A DNA stretch of 29,759 nt from AEGEAN-183 sp964342745 (GTDB lineage: Bacteria; Pseudomonadota; Gammaproteobacteria; Magnimaribacterales; Magnimaribacteraceae): contig CAYFFW010000017.1 of the NCBI GenBank assembly GCA_964342745.1, forward strand, positions 1-29,759, in the 5' to 3' direction. Every line of letters begins with the position of its first letter. The first letter of the stretch is position 1. A program made the translations under genes and the position numbers. Under the pieces are notes generated by a model, which was given only the letters and a program-made list of their open reading frames with translations, had not been told where the DNA came from and searched no databases. Of this stretch, positions 8,651 to 17,214 are shown piece by piece.

Positions 8651-9352
8651 ATGAAGACAGAAACTATTAAATATCGGTCTACAGGTGAAGACTTGGAAGG
8701 GTATGTTGCTTTTCCAGAAAATGACAGTGCCCCTTTAGTTTTAGTAGCACATACTTGGGCAGGAAAAGATAATTTTGTCCACAAAAAAGCTGAAGATCTT
8801 GCAGGTTTAGGTTATGTAGGATTTGCAGTTGATATGTATGGTAATGGAAAGGTTGGAGTAGATACTGCAGAAAATGAATCTTTAATGACACCACTAATAA
8901 GTGATCGAGATGAACTAAAGGACAGAATAGTTTCAGCATTAAACTTTGGAAAAAGTTTACCAGGAGTGGATCCCAAGAGAGTAGCAGCTATTGGATATTG
9001 TTTCGGTGGATTAGTTGTACTTGACCTTGCTAGGTCCGGAGAAGATTTACAAGGAGTAGTTAGCTTTCATGGTCTTTTAATGCCTTCTGATATAAGAGAT
9101 AGTGGAGTAAAAGCTAAAGTTTTAGTATTACACGGTGAGAGAGACCCAATGGTTCCATTAGAAATGGTAGATTCATTCCAAAAAGAAATGACTGAGGCAA
9201 ATGCTGATTGGCAATTACATAGTTATGGAGGTACTTATCATGCCTTCACTAATCCCGATGCTAATGACCCAAATTTGGGAACTCAGTTTAATAAATCCGC
9301 AAATGAAAGATCTTGGCAATCCATGAAGAGCTTTTTTGAGGAGATTTTTTAA
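8651..9352 (+). CDS. Dienelactone hydrolase family protein
   Basis: This is a cytosolic alpha/beta hydrolase of 233 residues with a cysteine nucleophile typical of the dienelactone hydrolase family. The catalytic triad is visible as C117 in GYCFGG, D165 in HGERDPM and H197 in YHAFTNP. The N-terminal strand-loop LVAHTWAG forms the usual oxyanion region. No aromatic-degradation genes are nearby, so dienelactone is unlikely to be its substrate, and broad esterase or lactonase activity is as far as the sequence allows. An AGAGGA lies 8 nt before the ATG. The gene continues the plus-strand run from the carbonic anhydrase gene and ends 22 bp before the preferred alaS start. Confidence 0.9.
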   Translation: MKTETIKYRSTGEDLEGYVAFPENDSAPLVLVAHTWAGKDNFVHKKAEDLAGLGYVGFAVDMYGNGKVGVDTAENESLMTPLISDRDELKDRIVSALNFGKSLPGVDPKRVAAIGYCFGGLVVLDLARSGEDLQGVVSFHGLLMPSDIRDSGVKAKVLVLHGERDPMVPLEMVDSFQKEMTEANADWQLHSYGGTYHAFTNPDANDPNLGTQFNKSANERSWQSMKSFFEEIF

Positions 9353-9374
9353 ATATTTATTTTTTTTAATCATC

Positions 9375-11978
9375 GTGAAAGCTAAGCAACTAAGAAAAAC
9401 TTATTTTGATTATTTCATTTCCCATGGTCATGAGTTAATCGAAAGTGATTCTTTAGTTCCACGAAACGATCCTTCTTTGTTGTTTACCAATGCAGGCATG
9501 GTTCCTTTTAAAGATGTCTTGCTTGGCGTAGAAAAAAGATCTTACTCAAGAGCTGTAAGTTCTCAAAGATGCCTTAGAGTAGGAGGAAAGCACAATGATC
9601 TTGAGAATGTTGGCTATACAGCAAGACACCATACTTTTTTTGAGATGTTAGGTAATTTTAGTTTTGGTGATTATTTTAAAAGAGAAGCAATTGAATTCGC
9701 ATGGGATCTTTTAACCAAAGAGTATTCTCTTGCTCCCGAGAAACTTTGGGTTACTGTTTTTAGGGAGGATGACGAATCGGAATCTATTTGGGTAGAAGAT
9801 ATTGGAATACCAAGTGAAAGGATTTCCAGGCTAGATGAAGAAGAAAATTTCTGGACTATGGGCGATACTGGGCCCTGTGGCCCCTGTAGTGAAATATATT
9901 ATGATCATGGTCCAGGAATAAAGGGTTCACCTCCTGCAATTGGCTCAGATCCGGGCGATAGATTTATAGAGATTTGGAATTTAGTTTTTACTCAATTTGA
10001 CCGTTCAAAAGATGGAACCTTAAGTCCTCTTCCTAATCAGTGTGTTGATACAGGCATGGGCCTTGAGAGAATGGCAGCTGTTTTACAAGGAAAACAAGAT
10101 AATTTCGAAACCGATTTATTCGCACCTTTAATTAAAGAGGCTTCTAAAATTTGTAATTCTAAAGATATAAATAATTCTTCTTTGAAAGTTATTGCAGATC
10201 ATTTAAGAGCTAGTGCTTTTTTGGTTGCAGATGGTGTAGTTCCTTCAAATGAAGGAAGGGGTTATGTATTAAGAAGAATTATCAGGAGAGCTTTGAGACA
10301 TGCTGATAAATTAGGTTCTGAAAAGCTAGTATTATCTTCTTTAGTACCAACTTTAGTGAAGCAAATGGGTGATGTTTATCCTATTCTCAAAAAGAATAGT
10401 AAGTTAATAAAAGCTAATATTTTCCAGGAAGAAGAGCAATTTGCCTCAACCCTCGTCCAAGGTATGAATCTTTTAAAAGAGGAAGCAAAAGCACTTAAAG
10501 GAGGAACAATATCAGGAGAGCTTATTTTTAGATTGTATGATACCTATGGTTTTCCTCCAGACATGACAGCAGACTTCGCTCGGGAAAACAATTTAAAAGT
10601 TGATCTAGAAGTCTACTATGAGCTTATGACTAAACAAAAAGAGATGGGGAGAGAGGCAAGCTCTTTTAATTCAGTTCTTCCTGAGTCCTTAAATCTGAAG
10701 GGAAGTACTGATTTCTTAGGTTACAAAAAAGAGCAAGCTAAAGCAAAGATTCTAGAAATTATTTCACTGCCTGAAGGTAAAGTTCAAAAAAAGATAAAGA
10801 AAGACCAGGAAGCTTTGGTAATCTTAAACAAAACCCCTTTTTATGCTGAATCTGGAGGCCAAGTTGGAGATTCAGGATCGTTGATAGGTAAGAGTTTTGA
10901 GTTCCAAGTATCTGATACGCAGAAGGTTGGAGATCATGTAGGCCACATTGGGTTCTTGGCTAAAGGAAGTGCTAGCAAAGGTGAGGCCGTAGAAGCAAAG
11001 ATAAATAAAAAAGCTAGAAACAGAACAGCACTCAACCATTCTGCAACTCATTTACTTCATTCTGCTTTGAAAAATATTCTTGGAGATCATGTAGAACAAA
11101 GAGGCTCTTTGGTTAATGACGAAAAGTTAAGATTTGATTTTGTTCATCAAAAACAATTAACAAAAGATGAGATCAAACAAATTGAAGATATAGTTAACAC
11201 AGAAATTAGAGCAAATACTGAAGCAATAACAGAAGTTATGCCTATCAAGGAAGCAGAAAAGAAAGGGGCTATCGCCTTCTTTGGAGACAAATACGGCGAC
11301 CAAGTTAGGGTCCTGTCTATGGGAGGTAAATTTTCAATTGAACTTTGTGGAGGAACTCATGTTAAGAGAACAGGAGATATAGGCTACTTCAAGATAATAA
11401 CAGAAAACAGTATTTCAGCTGGTGTTAGAAGGGTAGAAGCTCTTACAGGAAAATCTGCAGTAAATCTTTCGCAAGATAGCCAAGATAGCTTAGATACATT
11501 AGCACTTAAGCTTAATACTTCTTCAGACCAGGTGAAAGATAAGGTTTCCCAACTTATTGATGCTAATAAGTCTCTTAAACAGGAGTTAGAAAATCTTAGA
11601 TCTAAAAGTTTGTCAGCTACTGCTTCTGATATCTCTTTAGATTCTAATGAGGTTGATGGAATAAAAATCATAGCTACAAGAACAGAAGGTATGGATGCTT
11701 CTTCCTTAAGAGAAACCGCAGATCAGCTAAGAAAGAAAGAGAAAAATACATTAGTTGTATTAATCTCTACTTATGAAGATAAGGCACCAATTGTTGTAGC
11801 AACTCATAAAGACTTAGAGCGTATAGATGCAAGGAAGGTAATGGAATATGTAGTTAATCTTCTTGGAGGAAGTGGAGGTGGGCGCCCTGATTTTGCTCAA
11901 GGTGGGATTGAGAATTTTGAAGAGATAGATAATTGCTTAGTTTCACTTCCAGAATATATAGTTTCTTTAAATTCTTAG
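9375..11978 (+). CDS. alaS: Alanyl-tRNA synthetase
   Basis: AlaRS charges tRNA-Ala and edits mischarged Ser/Gly. The preferred start is the GTG at 9375, giving 867 residues, because family homology begins at once (KAKQLRKTYFDYFISHGH). A TTG at 9336 is in frame but adds 13 hydrophobic residues unlike any AlaRS N-terminus and lies inside the upstream gene. The class II core shows LVPRNDPSLLFTNAGM, RHHTFFEMLGNFSFGDYF and TGMGLERM. The editing domain has HSATH (555-559) and CGGTH (C658-H662), which form the zinc site. The C-terminal oligomerisation domain ends in GGSGGGRPDFAQGG. No Shine-Dalgarno precedes the GTG. The lysC start follows 35 bp after the stop. Confidence 0.97.
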   Translation: MKAKQLRKTYFDYFISHGHELIESDSLVPRNDPSLLFTNAGMVPFKDVLLGVEKRSYSRAVSSQRCLRVGGKHNDLENVGYTARHHTFFEMLGNFSFGDYFKREAIEFAWDLLTKEYSLAPEKLWVTVFREDDESESIWVEDIGIPSERISRLDEEENFWTMGDTGPCGPCSEIYYDHGPGIKGSPPAIGSDPGDRFIEIWNLVFTQFDRSKDGTLSPLPNQCVDTGMGLERMAAVLQGKQDNFETDLFAPLIKEASKICNSKDINNSSLKVIADHLRASAFLVADGVVPSNEGRGYVLRRIIRRALRHADKLGSEKLVLSSLVPTLVKQMGDVYPILKKNSKLIKANIFQEEEQFASTLVQGMNLLKEEAKALKGGTISGELIFRLYDTYGFPPDMTADFARENNLKVDLEVYYELMTKQKEMGREASSFNSVLPESLNLKGSTDFLGYKKEQAKAKILEIISLPEGKVQKKIKKDQEALVILNKTPFYAESGGQVGDSGSLIGKSFEFQVSDTQKVGDHVGHIGFLAKGSASKGEAVEAKINKKARNRTALNHSATHLLHSALKNILGDHVEQRGSLVNDEKLRFDFVHQKQLTKDEIKQIEDIVNTEIRANTEAITEVMPIKEAEKKGAIAFFGDKYGDQVRVLSMGGKFSIELCGGTHVKRTGDIGYFKIITENSISAGVRRVEALTGKSAVNLSQDSQDSLDTLALKLNTSSDQVKDKVSQLIDANKSLKQELENLRSKSLSATASDISLDSNEVDGIKIIATRTEGMDASSLRETADQLRKKEKNTLVVLISTYEDKAPIVVATHKDLERIDARKVMEYVVNLLGGSGGGRPDFAQGGIENFEEIDNCLVSLPEYIVSLNS

Positions 11979-12013
11979 TGCTATAGAATACGCACCCTTT
12001 TAAATTTAGAAAT

Positions 12014-13237
12014 ATGAAACTGCTAGTACAGAAATTTGGTGGCTCCTCGCTTGCAAATCCTGATCGAATAGAAGTTGTTGCAGACATTATTGCTAAAACT
12101 ATTTCAGATGGTAATAAAGTTGCTGTTGTTTTATCTGCTATGGGTGAAGAAACTGATAGGTTAATTCAGCTTGCTAAATCAATTCATTCCGAACCAAACT
12201 TGAGAGAGTACGATGTCCTAGTTTCTACTGGAGAACAGATTTCTGTTGCTCTTATGGCTATGGCTCTCAGTAAAAGAGATTTAAAGGCTAAATCTTATAC
12301 CGCTTATCAACTTGGAATAAAAACTAACAAAATGCACGGTAGGGCACGGATAGTAGATGTAAAAGTGGATAAACTGTTAAAACAATTAGATAAAGGTGTA
12401 ATTCCTGTAATTACAGGTTTTCAAGGTATGAATGATGAAGGTGATATTACAACTTTGGGTAGAGGGGGTTCAGATACAACAGGTGTAGCTATTGCTGTTG
12501 CGCTTAAAGCCGATGAATGTCAAATTTACACTGATGTAGATGGTGTTTTCACTACTGACCCCAGAATCTGCTCAAAAGCTCAGCTATTAGAGCAAATATC
12601 TTTTGAAGAGATGTTAGAACTATCTAGTACAGGAGCTAAAGTTCTTCAGTTACGTGCTGTAGAATATGCAAGTAAAAACGATATGCCTATTAGGGTTCTT
12701 TCTAGCTTCACAGATAGCAAGGGCACTTTAGTGGAGGAAAAGGAGGATATGGAGAGACCAGTAATATCAGGGATAAGTAGTGTAGACACGGAAGCTAAAT
12801 TAACAATACGAGGAGTTCCAGATCTTCCAGGTGTGGCCGCTAAAATATTAGGACCAGTTAGTGATGCCGGTATAGATGTTGATGTAATTGTCCAAAATAT
12901 TAGTGCTGATAATACAACTGATTTTACCTTTACTGTCGATCAAGATGATTCATCTTCAGCAGAAAAGATCCTAAAAGAAACTTCAGAATCTTTAGGTGGA
13001 GGTTCAGTGGAGGTAGATGGTGATATAGCTAAAGTTAGTATTGTTGGAAGAGGCATGAGAGGTCAATCCGGGATAGCCAGTAAGATGTTCCAGGCCTTAG
13101 CAGATCATGAAATTAATATCTTAATGATTACTACATCTGAAATAAAAATATCGGTAGTTATTAAAAAGGATTTGATGGAAAAAGCTGTCAATGCACTTCA
13201 TGGTACTTTTGAATTAGATAAAAACTTAACCAGTTAA
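12014..13237 (+). CDS. lysC: Aspartate kinase
   Basis: This enzyme phosphorylates L-aspartate, the first step towards lysine, threonine, methionine and diaminopimelate. It is the short single-function type (407 residues), as in Pseudomonas LysC. The kinase domain begins KFGGSSLANPDRI and contains STGEQIS, TGFQGMNDEGDITTLGRGGSDTT and YTDVDGVFTTDPR. Two ACT regulatory domains follow from about residue 265, seen in LTIRGVPDLPGVAAKILGPV and VSIVGRGMRGQSGIASKMF, so feedback by lysine and/or threonine is expected. The position directly after alaS is common in gammaproteobacteria. No lysine-riboswitch-like structure fits in the 35-bp gap before the ATG, and no Shine-Dalgarno is visible. Confidence 0.97.
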   Translation: MKLLVQKFGGSSLANPDRIEVVADIIAKTISDGNKVAVVLSAMGEETDRLIQLAKSIHSEPNLREYDVLVSTGEQISVALMAMALSKRDLKAKSYTAYQLGIKTNKMHGRARIVDVKVDKLLKQLDKGVIPVITGFQGMNDEGDITTLGRGGSDTTGVAIAVALKADECQIYTDVDGVFTTDPRICSKAQLLEQISFEEMLELSSTGAKVLQLRAVEYASKNDMPIRVLSSFTDSKGTLVEEKEDMERPVISGISSVDTEAKLTIRGVPDLPGVAAKILGPVSDAGIDVDVIVQNISADNTTDFTFTVDQDDSSSAEKILKETSESLGGGSVEVDGDIAKVSIVGRGMRGQSGIASKMFQALADHEINILMITTSEIKISVVIKKDLMEKAVNALHGTFELDKNLTS

Positions 13238-13243
13238 TTAGCT

Positions 13244-13600
13244 ATGTTTGAATTAGATCAAGGAATAATGCGGGGTTTCATCTTCGGACTAGTTCATGTA
13301 AGTATTTTAATCGTAGGCTATTACAGTGGTTGGAGTATCAATAGACTGTTAAAGCTTGCTTCTAATGGACATATAGCCGGAATTATAGGTGCGGTAATAG
13401 CACATATTTTTGCTGATTTAATTGCTGCTGCATTGGATCCTTCTATGCGCTCTGCAGCTTTAGGCATTGTTTTTGGCGGTGCTATTCCTCTATTGGCTAT
13501 TCCCTTTTTAGAAAGATTTGTTACAAAGAGCGAAAGACACATCATGGTAGGTGACCATGAAGATATAGAGAAGGATCTTAAAAGTACACACGATCATTAA
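13244..13600 (+). CDS. Small membrane protein of unknown function
   Basis: I do not recognise this 118-residue protein. It has three predicted membrane segments (about residues 11-29, 42-64 and 69-90) rich in Gly, Ala and Ile. A charged cytosolic-looking tail ends in His-Asp-His. Histidines H18 and H54 fall inside membrane segments. It starts 6 bp after the lysC stop and is probably co-transcribed with alaS and lysC. In many gammaproteobacteria csrA occupies this position, but this protein bears no resemblance to CsrA, a soluble protein of about 60 residues. The downstream gap (13601-13682) to the convergent ABC gene holds only a weak inverted repeat and no convincing terminator. Confidence 0.8.
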   Translation: MFELDQGIMRGFIFGLVHVSILIVGYYSGWSINRLLKLASNGHIAGIIGAVIAHIFADLIAAALDPSMRSAALGIVFGGAIPLLAIPFLERFVTKSERHIMVGDHEDIEKDLKSTHDH

Positions 13601-13682
13601 CAACTTTCTAATTAAATAGTTAGTAAGAGTCTCAGTTTCTTGTTACTTAAAAGATATCAAAAGAACGAAAACTAAAAATTAT

Positions 13683-14333
13683 TTATAAGAATTGACCTTT
13701 ATCCATTCTTATCTGTCTATTAGTCATGATCTCTGCTTCAATGGAGTCATGCGTCACTAAAAGAATAGTAGAGCCTCTTTTTAAAAAAACTTCTGAGACC
13801 TCTTTATAAAGTATATCTTTCAAATCTTTATCTAGTGCGTTGAATGGTTCATCTAGCATTAGAAGTTGTGGATTGGGTGCAAGAGATCTAGCAAGAGCTA
13901 CTCTTTGTTGTTCACCTCCTGAAATCTCATGAGGGTATTTATTTTCTAAATTTGTTATCTTAAATAGATCTAATAAACCTGAAATAATTTTATCCTTTTC
14001 CCTTCTTTTTCTAATTCCAAAACCGATATTTTCATTGACTTTTAAATGAGGAAATAAAGCTTTTTCTTGAACTACTAGACCAACATTCCTCTTTTCAGGA
14101 GGAACTAAAATTTTTTTTCTGGATACTTCTTGACCATTTATCTTTATCGAACCGTTTTTTGGCTTTTCAAGCCCGGCAATTAACCTTAATAAAGTACTTT
14201 TACCGCATCCAGAAGGACCAAGTATAGCTACCTTTTCTCCAGATAAGATATTTAGATCTATATTATCTAAGGATAAGTCATCTTTATTATATGAATGACT
14301 TAGACCTTTTATCTCCAAAATAAAATTACTCAC
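13683..14333 (-). CDS. Ferric-iron ABC transporter ATPase, short FbpC-like form
   Basis: This is the ATP-hydrolysing subunit of an Fe(III) importer on the cytoplasmic face of the inner membrane. It shows Walker A GPSGCGKS (39-46), Q-loop Q89, signature ISGGE (137-141), Walker B D161-E162 and switch H195, so the nucleotide-binding domain is complete. At 216 residues it stops where the C-terminal TOBE-type regulatory domain begins in FbpC proteins of about 350 residues. The short form may therefore lack the regulation described for the long form. Its start overlaps the permease gene by 8 bp, consistent with coupling. Assignment to iron rests on the neighbouring permease, the binding protein and the Fur boxes, since the ATPase alone could serve other substrates. 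Confidence 0.88.
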   Translation of the reverse strand: MSNFILEIKGLSHSYNKDDLSLDNIDLNILSGEKVAILGPSGCGKSTLLRLIAGLEKPKNGSIKINGQEVSRKKILVPPEKRNVGLVVQEKALFPHLKVNENIGFGIRKRREKDKIISGLLDLFKITNLENKYPHEISGGEQQRVALARSLAPNPQLLMLDEPFNALDKDLKDILYKEVSEVFLKRGSTILLVTHDSIEAEIMTNRQIRMDKGQFL

Positions 14334-15942
14334 CTTTTTCTACTGGTCCAGATGATCTTATCATTTTTGAAAGAAATATTATTGGAATTAACCCTACAAG
14401 AACAATTACTACAGCTGGTGCTGCAGCTTGCAACATTCTTTCCTCTGAAGCGTAGATATATGCAGATACAGCAAGAGTTTCGAAATTGAAGGGCCTAAGT
14501 ATAAGTGTTGCTGGCAGCTCTTTAACTACATCAGACATGACTAACAATACTGAGGTTAAAATGCCCGTTTTAAGCAAGGGGATATGAACTTTACCTAACA
14601 AATTCCAGCTTGTGGAGCCAAGTAATTGAGATGAATCATCTAAGGAATAGCTGATTCTTTCGTAAGCGGACTCAATAGAAGAGTTTGCAAGAGCGTAAGT
14701 TTTTATTATGTAAGCAAGCAGAAGGCCGAACAAAGAACCAGTAAGAACTAAATTAAATGTAGACAATACTAATGTGTCTAAGTAAACCAATAGCTGAACC
14801 ATGCCTACAGCTAAAATAAGCCCTGGCACAGCATAACCAATGGAAAGTAAGGCACTAAATTTTTTCACTAACAAACCCGGTTTAAACCTTATTGAAAAAT
14901 TTATTAATAAAGCTAAAGCAGCACAAATAACCCCAGCTGTTATTGATAAAGTAAATGTATTCAATGAATTTATAAGGAATTTATAATTGAAGAATTCTAA
15001 ATTTACCTCATAGGTCCATATACAAAGTTCTATTATCGGTAAAATAAATCCAATAAAGATTGGGACAAAGCAAACTATAAAAGCAATTAACGCCTTCCAA
15101 CCTCTTAAATTCTTTTCAAGGATTGGAGAAAAGGTAGAATTATTGGATGTATAAATTTTACCCCCTCTAGATTTCCTCTCCACCATATAGAAAATCCCTA
15201 TTGTCAAAAGCAATAAAGATGCAAGCTGCATAGCAGTTTGAAAATCGTATAATCCATACCAAGTTCTAAATATACCGGTAGTGAAAGTTTGTATAGCAAA
15301 ATGATCAACTGCTCCAAAATCAGACAGTGTTTCCATTATGACTAGCATTAAGCCCCCAATGGCTGCTGGTCTAATCAAAGGTAGGGCTAATTTATAAAAA
15401 ACTTGAAATTCATTTAATCCAAGAATCCTTCCAGCTTCTTTCATTGAAGCAGATTGGTTAATAAAAGAAGTTCGCGAAACTAAATAAACATAAGGATAAA
15501 GTGTGAAGGAAAAGACAATTATAGCTCCATAGATATTTCGCACATTAGGAAAAATCACACTATTTTCTTGGAGATTAAAGAGTGTTCTCATTAAATTATT
15601 AGCATCACCAAAAGGATCAAATAGGCCAGTAAAAGTATAAGCTAGTATGTAAGGTGGAATAGAAAGAGGAAGAATGAGAGCCCACTCAAATGTACTCTTA
15701 CCTATAAAGCTGTAATTAGAAACTATCCATGCTGTAGTTGTTCCTAATATTATTACCAAAAATGAAACACCAAGGACCAGTAACATAGAGGTAGTTAAAT
15801 AATCAGAAAGAACATACTCATATAGATGAAACCAGTTTTCAGAATAATCACCTAATAGGCTAGATAAGACAATTAGAATAGGGGCAGTAAATACTATCAG
15901 GACTGTAAAGGGGAGGAGTCTCCAAAAGGACAGCTTGTTCAA
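14326..15942 (-). CDS. Ferric-iron ABC transporter permease, fused-duplicate FbpB-like
   Basis: This inner-membrane permease of 538 residues has two homologous halves, as in FbpB/SfuB, with about twelve hydrophobic segments. Each half carries an EAA-type cytoplasmic loop for contact with the ATPase. The first is clear (EAGRILGLNEFQVFYKLALP), and the second is weaker (LLGSTSWNLLGKVHIPLLKTG). Both occur at the expected distance before the end of each half. The start is a TTG at 15942; a stop codon lies two codons upstream in frame, and no ATG is available near the first membrane segment. No Shine-Dalgarno is seen. A 52-bp gap separates it from the binding-protein gene upstream, and its end overlaps the ATPase gene. 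Confidence 0.92.
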   Translation of the reverse strand: MNKLSFWRLLPFTVLIVFTAPILIVLSSLLGDYSENWFHLYEYVLSDYLTTSMLLVLGVSFLVIILGTTTAWIVSNYSFIGKSTFEWALILPLSIPPYILAYTFTGLFDPFGDANNLMRTLFNLQENSVIFPNVRNIYGAIIVFSFTLYPYVYLVSRTSFINQSASMKEAGRILGLNEFQVFYKLALPLIRPAAIGGLMLVIMETLSDFGAVDHFAIQTFTTGIFRTWYGLYDFQTAMQLASLLLLTIGIFYMVERKSRGGKIYTSNNSTFSPILEKNLRGWKALIAFIVCFVPIFIGFILPIIELCIWTYEVNLEFFNYKFLINSLNTFTLSITAGVICAALALLINFSIRFKPGLLVKKFSALLSIGYAVPGLILAVGMVQLLVYLDTLVLSTFNLVLTGSLFGLLLAYIIKTYALANSSIESAYERISYSLDDSSQLLGSTSWNLLGKVHIPLLKTGILTSVLLVMSDVVKELPATLILRPFNFETLAVSAYIYASEERMLQAAAPAVVIVLVGLIPIIFLSKMIRSSGPVEKGE

Positions 15943-15994
15943 TTTTTATTAACTAAGATTAAATTAATGAGTTTCAGCTTAAACTAGGTATTTG

Positions 15995-17017
15995 CTATTT
16001 CCAACCAGATTTATCCATTAATCTTATAGCAATAGGATTAAGTTCACCGAAACTTTTAACTGAAGTTTCATCTTCTTTAAAGTCTAGCCCAAAACCTATA
16101 ATTTCTTTACTAGGAAGAACGCCTTTTACAATTGGATATTCAAATGATTTATTGACCATATACTTTTGGACTTTTTCTGAAAGGAGAAATTCAAGAAATA
16201 AATTTGCATTTTTGGGGTTAGGTGAATTTTTTAATATCCCCGCACCGCTTATATTAATATGGGTACCTCTATTGTTTTGGTTAGGAAAAATCATTTTTAC
16301 TCTTTTAGCTGCTTCTAACTGTTCTTTACCTGCTGAGCCTGAAAGCATAATCCCAATATAGTAACTATTAGCTACTGCTAAATCTGCCTCTCCATTCGCA
16401 ACAGCAATAATTTGTGATCTATCATTACCCTGGGGCTTTCTTGCAAAATTGGAAACTAAATTTTTTGCCCATATCTCAGTTTCCGTTTCGCCTAGATTCT
16501 TTATAAGTGAAGCAACAAGAGATTGATTGTACATATTGCTTGAACTTCTAATTACAACTTTATTTTTCCATTTTTGATTAGCTAAGTCTTCATAATTGAA
16601 GTCTTCAACTTCTTTTGAGTTTAAGTTCTTTGGATTGTAAAAGATAACCCTGGCTCTCTTTGCTATCGCAGTCCATTCATTATTAGGTCCTCTTAAATTA
16701 ACTGGAACAACCGAAATAACTTTCTTTGATTTTATGCTTTGCAATAAACCTTCTTTCTGTACTTTCCAAAGATTTCCTGCATCTACTGTAAAAAAAATAT
16801 CAGCAGGTGAATTTTTTCCTTCAGATTTTAGTCTTTCTAGTAGCGCTCCACCTTTAGCTGAAATGATATTAACTTTGATTCCAGTTTCTTTTGTAAACTC
16901 TTCATAAAGATCATCATCAGAATCATAATGTCTTGAAGTATAAATATTTACTTCTTGAGCTAAAGAAATACCAGCAAAGAGGGCTAGGATAAATAAAGAA
17001 AAGATTTGCTTATTCAT
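15995..17017 (-). CDS. Periplasmic Fe(III)-binding protein, FbpA/FutA-like
   Basis: This is the substrate-binding component of the ferric ABC importer. Residues 1-20 form a signal peptide ending SLA, with cleavage before Q21. The mature start VNIYTSRHYDSD is typical of the FutA/IdiA/FbpA family. The paired iron-ligand tyrosines are visible at Y219-Y220 in ANSYYIG, and Y26 and Y31 may also be ligands. At 340 residues the length is normal. It is the first gene of a minus-strand operon with the permease and ATPase. A strong promoter-like sequence overlapped by a Fur box sits directly upstream, and its predicted start falls at the ATG, so the message may be leaderless. Iron-repressed expression is expected. 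Confidence 0.94.
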   Translation of the reverse strand: MNKQIFSLFILALFAGISLAQEVNIYTSRHYDSDDDLYEEFTKETGIKVNIISAKGGALLERLKSEGKNSPADIFFTVDAGNLWKVQKEGLLQSIKSKKVISVVPVNLRGPNNEWTAIAKRARVIFYNPKNLNSKEVEDFNYEDLANQKWKNKVVIRSSSNMYNQSLVASLIKNLGETETEIWAKNLVSNFARKPQGNDRSQIIAVANGEADLAVANSYYIGIMLSGSAGKEQLEAAKRVKMIFPNQNNRGTHINISGAGILKNSPNPKNANLFLEFLLSEKVQKYMVNKSFEYPIVKGVLPSKEIIGFGLDFKEDETSVKSFGELNPIAIRLMDKSGWK

Positions 17018-17023
17018 TAGTTA

Positions 17024-17051
17024 ATTCTATCTAAATGATAATGATTCTCAA
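17024..17051 (-). promoter_or_regulatory. Predicted promoter of the ferric-iron ABC operon
   Basis: On the minus strand TTGAGA (17051-17046, 5 of 6 to consensus) and TAGAAT (17029-17024, 5 of 6) are separated by 16 bp. The expected transcription start, 6-8 nt beyond the -10, falls at 17016-17018, which is the A of the ATG or one base from it. This predicts a leaderless transcript. The -35 lies inside the Fur box at 17037-17055. Confidence 0.55.
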
Positions 17052-17055
17052 TAAA
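17037..17055. promoter_or_regulatory. Fur box 1
   Basis: This site matches the classic 19-bp Fur consensus (GATAATGATAATCATTATC) at 14 of 19 positions, including the first nine bases in a row. It covers the -35 of the ferric ABC operon promoter, so Fur-Fe2+ would repress fbpA-fbpB-fbpC. Confidence 0.75.
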
Positions 17056-17147
17056 AAGTTTAATCCTTTCTTTTAAGGAATTATACATAAATGCTCTAAA
17101 GGCTCTATTTATCTGCATTAAGAAAGACAATAAAAAAAATTTTACTT

Positions 17148-17166
17148 GTAAATAATAATCATTATC
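17148..17166. promoter_or_regulatory. Fur box 2
   Basis: This site matches the 19-bp Fur consensus at 16 of 19 positions, with the right-hand 12 bases perfect. It lies about 50 bp upstream of the siderophore receptor ATG and is followed 9 bp later by Fur box 3. It reaches into the candidate receptor -35 (TTATCA, 17162-17167). Confidence 0.85.
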
Positions 17167-17175
17167 ATTTAAAAT

Positions 17176-17194
17176 GAGAATGATTATCAATAAC
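17176..17194. promoter_or_regulatory. Fur box 3
   Basis: This site matches the 19-bp Fur consensus at 15 of 19 positions. It covers a candidate receptor -10 (TATCAA, 17185-17190), which lies 17 bp from the -35 in box 2. Adjacent Fur sites are typical of tightly iron-repressed receptor genes. Confidence 0.82.
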
Positions 17195-17214
17195 TTTTAA
17201 ATATAGGATAAATT

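Noticed and set aside
9336..9374. TTG at 9336 as the alaS start
   Set aside because: It adds 13 hydrophobic residues with no counterpart in AlaRS and lies inside the upstream gene; homology starts at the GTG at 9375.
11979..12013. Lysine riboswitch ahead of lysC
   Set aside because: The gap is only 35 bp, too short for the aptamer, and no related structure is seen.
13601..13682. Bidirectional terminator between the small membrane protein and the ATPase gene
   Set aside because: The only inverted repeat (CTAATTA / TAGTTAG) leaves a two-base loop or a very short stem and has no T-run worth calling.
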